Source: an uncultured Eubacteriales bacterium
GTDB taxonomy: Bacteria > Bacillota > Clostridia > Monoglobales > Monoglobaceae
NCBI GenBank assembly: GCA_900542675.1
Contig: UQOT01000086.1
Coordinates: forward strand, 1 to 8,252
Length of the DNA: 8,252 nt
Direction of reading: 5' to 3'
Program-made: the position numbers and the translations under genes
In this document: positions 4,357-8,252 of the stretch, piece by piece
Layout: each line of letters begins with the position of its first letter
How positions within the stretch are numbered: the first letter of the stretch is position 1
Notes under the pieces: model-generated
Told to the model about the DNA's origin: nothing
Databases searched by the model: none
The model's input: the letters and a program-made list of their open reading frames with translations, nothing else

Positions 4357-7299
4357 ATGACTTCTGAAAACAAAACAAAAATTCTTATTGTTGATGACGT
4401 TGAGCTAAATCGGCTGATTCTTCGGGAAATTTTAAAAGACAAATATGACATAGTCGAGGCTGACGACGGCGACGTTTGTATTGATATGCTGCGCTGTGAC
4501 AAGAGCATTGATCTTGTACTTCTCGATATTATTATGCCGCACGTTGACGGATTTGCCGTGCTGAGCGCGATGCGTGAGGATAAAAGTATATCAAGACCTG
4601 TTATTGTTGTTACAAGCGATAATCTTACGGATATTGAGATTAAGGCGCTTAATTCGGGTGCGCTGGACTTTCTTGAAAAGCCGTATAATCCGGATATTGT
4701 CCGTAGCAGAGTCGATAATATCGTAACACGCAAAATTCTGGAAGCAAAAAATATGAAAGCCGAACTCTCAACCGTCAATGAGCGCTTCTCCGCTATGATA
4801 GGGCTTGTTCCCGACGGTATTGCTGTGGGAAGTATTACTTCCGGCGGGAATATTTTAATTGAATATACAAACGAATACTTCAAAAACTTCTTCTTGATTG
4901 ATAAAGAAAAATCCGATAATCTCGAGAACGGTAAATATACCATTGACGATATTTGCAAAATTGTGTATGATGATGACAAAGAGAGCGTTATTAATGCATT
5001 CCGTAATATCGTATCCGGGTCTGACTTTTCTTCTTTTGAATTCAGAGTTGTTCCCGAGAATGATATTAAATGGATACGCTTGTCAATGACTCTCATTCCA
5101 AGCAGCGACGGCTCAGTGCGCTGTTACGCGCTGATTACCGACATCACCGCTGACAGAGAGCGCGAATCTCAAATCACCTCGGCGTTTGACGAGCTTAAAT
5201 ATATGACTAGCCACGATTCGCTGACGCAACTATTCAACCGTGAAAGCTTTTGCGAAAAAACCGATCAGCTTATTAAAAATAATCCGGGGTGTAAGTATAC
5301 ACTCGTAATAAGCGATATTAAAAACTTCAAGGTAATCAACGACCTATTCGGCAGTGACAGCGGCGACAAAGTTCTTGTTCGTATAGCGGAAAAGGTTAAG
5401 ATGCTCGCCGAAAGCAACGGTACATACGGTCGTCTCGGTTCGGATAAATTTGCGATTTGTATTCCGTCCTCGGAATGTGACGCGCAGAAAATAATTGACG
5501 ATATGGATGACTGGATAAACAATTCGGGAATAATTAGTTACAACATCAAGATATATCTCGGTATCTGTGATATTGACGACGAGCGCAATGTTCCTGCCGA
5601 CCGTATCTGCGACAGAGCTGTAATGGCGCTTAAAAGTGCAAAACGCGACTATTTAAAAAGGTTTATGTATTATGACAATAATATGCGCCGTTCGATTATG
5701 GATGAGGAGTCTATATTAAACGAGATGGAAAGCGCACTTGCCAAAGGGCAGTTTAAGCTTTGTTACCAGCCGATATTCAGTATATCGTCAGGCAAACCTG
5801 TGTCCGCCGAGGCTCTTGTGCGTTGGATTCACCCAACCCGAGGCATTATACCGCCAAACAAATTTATCCCGATTTTTGAAAATAACAAGTTTATTACAAA
5901 CCTCGATAAATACGTCCTTGAAGAAGCGTGCAAATATCAGCGCAAACGCCTCGACGAGGGTAAAAAGCTTATACCGATTTCGGTTAACTTTTCGCGGCTT
6001 GACTGCTACCTGCCCGGGATTTGTGAAGACGTTCTTGCGCTTATAAAAAAATACGGTCTTACCACCAAAATGATTAAGATAGAGATTACCGAAAGCGCAT
6101 ACACCGAGGATAAAGAGCAGATTATCAGTGTTGCCGAGAAGCTGCACAATTACGGATTTTCAATACTTATGGACGATTTTGGCAGCGGCTATTCATCGCT
6201 TAATATATTAAAAGAAGTTAAATTTGATATATTAAAAATTGACAAGACGTTTGTCGATGATATGAAGGACTCGGATATGGGCGGCGCAATAGTATCAAGC
6301 GTTGTGCGTATGGCTCGGCTTATCGGTGTAGATGTTATCGCAGAGGGTGTTGAGGACCAATATCAGATTGACTTCCTTCGCGGCATCGGCTGCGATATTA
6401 TACAAGGATATTATTACTCAAAGCCGTTGTTTGAGGAGGAATTCAGTGCGACTCTCGATAAATACATAGGTATGACAGACGACGAAAGTGTTATTGTTTT
6501 CCAAAACAATATCAGTGTTGATAGCGCATGGGGTGCAAGAGAAAATATGAATACCGTATTTGACGGTCTTATCGGTGCTCTCGGGCTCTATGAACTCAGC
6601 CGAGACGGAGTGCTTGAAATAATCCGCGTTAACGATGCATACTATGACTTGTTCGGCGTTACGCCGAACAGCGTATACTCAAATCTTAGCAATGGATTTT
6701 CAAAACTTACCGAGGACAGCCGCAACTCACTGCTTGAGTCGTGCAGCCGTGCGAAGTATAAAAATGAAATATCATGCTGTGAAATTCGCAAATACCACGA
6801 AGACGGGCACCCTATGTGGATATCCTGCAGAATAAAATATATCGGCAAAAACAACGACCGTGATATGTTCTATATTCTGGCAAATGATATTACCGAGCGC
6901 AAGCACGATGACATTTCAAGGCAGCTTAACGAATATGCGGAGGTTTTCCGTACATTCTTTAACGCAATATTTGAATTTAACACGACAAAGCGCACCGTGA
7001 CAGTACTGTATTCCGATGAGACATTGGATTTTGATTCGGGCAGCAAGTTTGACTCAGATGACTTCAGAAAGGCATTTATCAAACGTTCGCTTCCCAAAGA
7101 CTATACCGAAGAATTCTTAAAACACAAAACGGATTTTGACCGTACCGACAATCTGTATATTGACAAATGGAATTTAAAGGGCAGAAACGGAGAGATTCAT
7201 CCGTATGAAAGACGTCTGATTAAAATTAAAGGCTGCGATGATAACATTTACCTGTCCTGCATTGTCAACGTCTCAAGGGAAAAAGAAGAAATCGTATAA
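4357..7299 (+). CDS. Response regulator with PAS, degenerate GGDEF and intact EAL: probable cyclic-di-GMP phosphodiesterase
   Basis: This is a 980-residue soluble protein that probably hydrolyses c-di-GMP to pGpG under phosphorylation and PAS control. REC (about 7-125) has D13/D14, phospho-acceptor D57, T86 and K108, all intact. A PAS follows (about 140-270). GGDEF (about 280-440) is degenerate: the signature is GSDKF (361-365), DIK replaces DID (320-322), and the RxxD inhibitory site is absent. Guanine-contacting N328 and D337 remain, so it may sense GTP rather than make c-di-GMP. EAL (about 455-700) keeps every catalytic position by its spacing to known enzymes: Q471, E485-A486-L487, R489, N544, E576, E579, D606/D607, K627, E663 and Q683. 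A second PAS (about 735-850) and a PAS-like tail ending in a PAC-like VNVSREKEE (about 860-980) follow the catalytic domain. No membrane segment or neighbouring histidine kinase is seen. It is a single gene with its own promoter and terminator. Confidence 0.93.
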   Translation: MTSENKTKILIVDDVELNRLILREILKDKYDIVEADDGDVCIDMLRCDKSIDLVLLDIIMPHVDGFAVLSAMREDKSISRPVIVVTSDNLTDIEIKALNSGALDFLEKPYNPDIVRSRVDNIVTRKILEAKNMKAELSTVNERFSAMIGLVPDGIAVGSITSGGNILIEYTNEYFKNFFLIDKEKSDNLENGKYTIDDICKIVYDDDKESVINAFRNIVSGSDFSSFEFRVVPENDIKWIRLSMTLIPSSDGSVRCYALITDITADRERESQITSAFDELKYMTSHDSLTQLFNRESFCEKTDQLIKNNPGCKYTLVISDIKNFKVINDLFGSDSGDKVLVRIAEKVKMLAESNGTYGRLGSDKFAICIPSSECDAQKIIDDMDDWINNSGIISYNIKIYLGICDIDDERNVPADRICDRAVMALKSAKRDYLKRFMYYDNNMRRSIMDEESILNEMESALAKGQFKLCYQPIFSISSGKPVSAEALVRWIHPTRGIIPPNKFIPIFENNKFITNLDKYVLEEACKYQRKRLDEGKKLIPISVNFSRLDCYLPGICEDVLALIKKYGLTTKMIKIEITESAYTEDKEQIISVAEKLHNYGFSILMDDFGSGYSSLNILKEVKFDILKIDKTFVDDMKDSDMGGAIVSSVVRMARLIGVDVIAEGVEDQYQIDFLRGIGCDIIQGYYYSKPLFEEEFSATLDKYIGMTDDESVIVFQNNISVDSAWGARENMNTVFDGLIGALGLYELSRDGVLEIIRVNDAYYDLFGVTPNSVYSNLSNGFSKLTEDSRNSLLESCSRAKYKNEISCCEIRKYHEDGHPMWISCRIKYIGKNNDRDMFYILANDITERKHDDISRQLNEYAEVFRTFFNAIFEFNTTKRTVTVLYSDETLDFDSGSKFDSDDFRKAFIKRSLPKDYTEEFLKHKTDFDRTDNLYIDKWNLKGRNGEIHPYERRLIKIKGCDDNIYLSCIVNVSREKEEIV

Positions 7300-7343
7300 A
7301 CAAAATCACCCCGAGGCTTCGAACTCGGGGTGATTTTGTTTAT
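7296..7343. terminator. Bidirectional terminator between convergent genes
   Basis: A perfect 20-bp stem joins 7296-7315 to 7324-7343 around an eight-base loop. The GC-rich core ACCCCGAG is flanked by A-rich and T-rich arms, so an RNA from either strand ends the hairpin in a U-rich run. The left arm contains the TAA stop of the phosphodiesterase gene, and the right arm ends five bases before the stop of the secreted-protein gene, so the structure spans the whole gap. Confidence 0.93.
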
Positions 7344-7347
7344 TAAA

Positions 7348-8124
7348 TTATTCGCCGTATATGCCTGCTCTGTCGTTAACTACATAATACCTTAAATCCT
7401 CTTCGGTAAGACGGAGTCTGCCGTAGACATCACCGACTATATAGCCCTTTGCAACGAGCTTTGAAATCGTCTCTCTCGCCCAATCAGGCATATTCTCATC
7501 AATATAGTCATAGTATGTAACAGACTTTTCTATGCCGCTTACCGCAGACTGAGGAACATTATACGTCGGCGCCTTAGTGGTAGTAGGTCTTTGGTATTCG
7601 GTAATATTCATACCCTCAACCCAAATGTTAACCGCCTTGTTACCCTTGACAAAATACATTGTTGCGCCGAGCGACGTCAAATCGCCGACATAAATAAGCG
7701 TGTACCCCGGAATAGCTGAAAATCCCGCCATCTGGTACTCATACTCATTCGCGTATACCTTAACGTCTGACGCGTAAACGTCACACTGTTTTGTGCCGAG
7801 CAACTTTGTCTCAGGCAGATACACCGGTATCGGATTGGGATAATACTCATTATAATTGCGGAAAATGCGCAATGTACGCGCAGACTCATCCCACAAAATA
7901 TCAAAGCCGTACTTGTCCAAATCCTCAACCGCAACCATAGGATAACCGTTAACTATCCACGACGGTATAGCATAGTGATTGACATATGTAACAATATCCG
8001 TATAAATCGCTTCACCTACATAAGTACCCGCCTTCTGGATTGAACCTGCCGCCGAAACGGAAGGCATCGAGAAAACGCTGATAAGCACTGACAATGCGGC
8101 ACATAATCCGATTAGTCTTTTCAA
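7348..8124 (-). CDS. Secreted protein with copper-amine-oxidase-N-like stalk repeats and one SLH-like repeat
   Basis: The function is unknown. Counting from a TTG at 8124 (258 residues), it begins MKRLIG, then a hydrophobic stretch to about residue 20 and VSAAG, giving a Sec signal peptide with likely cleavage near A25. Residues 47-89 resemble the beta-rich stalk repeat known from the copper amine oxidase N-terminal domain (VNGYPMVAVEDL, then WDESARTLRI). Residues 121-170 look like a second, weaker copy. A short PTTTKAP linker precedes one SLH-like repeat (about 205-245: YIDENMPDWARETISKL, GYIVGD, LTEEDLRYY). One repeat is fewer than the three normally used for wall anchoring. An alternative GTG start at 8133 would add three residues but lies one base from AAGGAG, while TTG is ten bases away and gives a standard MKR signal peptide. 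It is convergent with the phosphodiesterase gene; a joint role in the cell envelope is speculation. Confidence 0.85.
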   Translation of the reverse strand: MKRLIGLCAALSVLISVFSMPSVSAAGSIQKAGTYVGEAIYTDIVTYVNHYAIPSWIVNGYPMVAVEDLDKYGFDILWDESARTLRIFRNYNEYYPNPIPVYLPETKLLGTKQCDVYASDVKVYANEYEYQMAGFSAIPGYTLIYVGDLTSLGATMYFVKGNKAVNIWVEGMNITEYQRPTTTKAPTYNVPQSAVSGIEKSVTYYDYIDENMPDWARETISKLVAKGYIVGDVYGRLRLTEEDLRYYVVNDRAGIYGE

Positions 8125-8163
8125 ACAAATCACTCTCCTTCAAAGCATAGTCAGATATAGTTC

Positions 8164-8192
8164 ATCAAAGTCCCGAAAACAGGAGCTTTGAT
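8164..8192 (-). promoter_or_regulatory. Leader hairpin upstream of the secreted-protein gene
   Basis: On the minus strand ATCAAAG (8192-8186) pairs with CTTTGAT (8170-8164), and inside it TCCTG pairs with CGGGA around a TTTT loop. That makes 12 pairs, one a G-U that works only in the minus-strand RNA, with a single bulged C. It lies about 40 bases before the start codon and no T-run follows, so it is not a terminator. It may stabilise the mRNA or bind a regulator. Confidence 0.45.
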
Positions 8193-8218
8193 TGTTTTCT
8201 TAATATATAAGACGTCAA
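8191..8218 (-). promoter_or_regulatory. Possible promoter of the secreted-protein gene
   Basis: On the minus strand TTGACG (8218-8213) is a five-of-six -35. The best-spaced -10 is AACAAT (8196-8191) after 16 bases, which is weak. TATATT (8207-8202) is a better -10 but has no good -35 at the right distance. The promoter is probably in this interval; the exact pair is uncertain. Confidence 0.35.
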
Positions 8219-8252
8219 AAAATCAAATAAGTTCCCTTATTCTAATTTATAT

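Noticed and set aside
4113..5096. A 327-residue minus-strand frame opposite the start of the phosphodiesterase gene
   Set aside because: It overlaps the REC and PAS coding region in antisense. The product is a low-complexity Ser/Ile/Leu-rich string with no domain, and no ribosome site is seen at its start.
5738..6147. Frames of about 100-120 residues on both strands inside the EAL region
   Set aside because: They lie entirely within the well-conserved EAL coding sequence and resemble no protein family.

Overview
The window looks like chromosomal DNA from an anaerobic member of the Firmicutes, probably class Clostridia (Lachnospiraceae or Oscillospiraceae type). The basis is AGGAG-type ribosome binding sites, TTG starts, AT-rich intergenic DNA with clear sigma-A promoters, and protein types common in that group. 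No mobile element, CRISPR array, rRNA or tRNA was seen. The genus is not resolved.

Left third (1-2758, minus strand): a compact operon read right to left. pncB (nicotinate phosphoribosyltransferase) is followed after 30 bases by a divergent 380-residue PRPP synthetase, then after 19 bases by the first 46 codons of miaB (tRNA methylthiotransferase), which runs off the left edge. The second gene makes PRPP and the first uses PRPP to salvage nicotinate into NAD, so the pair looks like a small supply-and-use unit.

Middle left (2759-3912): a divergent promoter region of about 205 bases separates pncB from a plus-strand pair. The pair is a small membrane-anchored NusG-domain-II protein that starts at TTG, and a Gx-transporter/HepT-like membrane protein. 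They resemble the EetA/EetB pair known from flavin-based extracellular electron transfer loci, but no other genes of such a locus are in view.

Gap (3913-4356): 444 bases without a convincing protein gene. It holds an AT-rich inverted repeat, a probable terminator for the preceding pair, a possible short RNA unit with its own promoter and terminator, and a very strong extended -10 promoter for the next gene.

Right half (4357-8252): a 980-residue cyclic-di-GMP regulator with the order REC, PAS, degenerate GGDEF (GSDKF), complete EAL, PAS and a PAS-like C-terminus, probably an orphan response regulator with phosphodiesterase activity. It converges on a minus-strand gene for a secreted protein with two copper-amine-oxidase-N-like (stalk) repeats and one SLH-like repeat. 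A 20-bp hairpin fills the gap between the two and should stop transcription from both sides. No single exotic system is obvious. The most unusual items are the PRPP synthetase variant, the orphan Eet-like pair, the possible small RNA and the multidomain phosphodiesterase.
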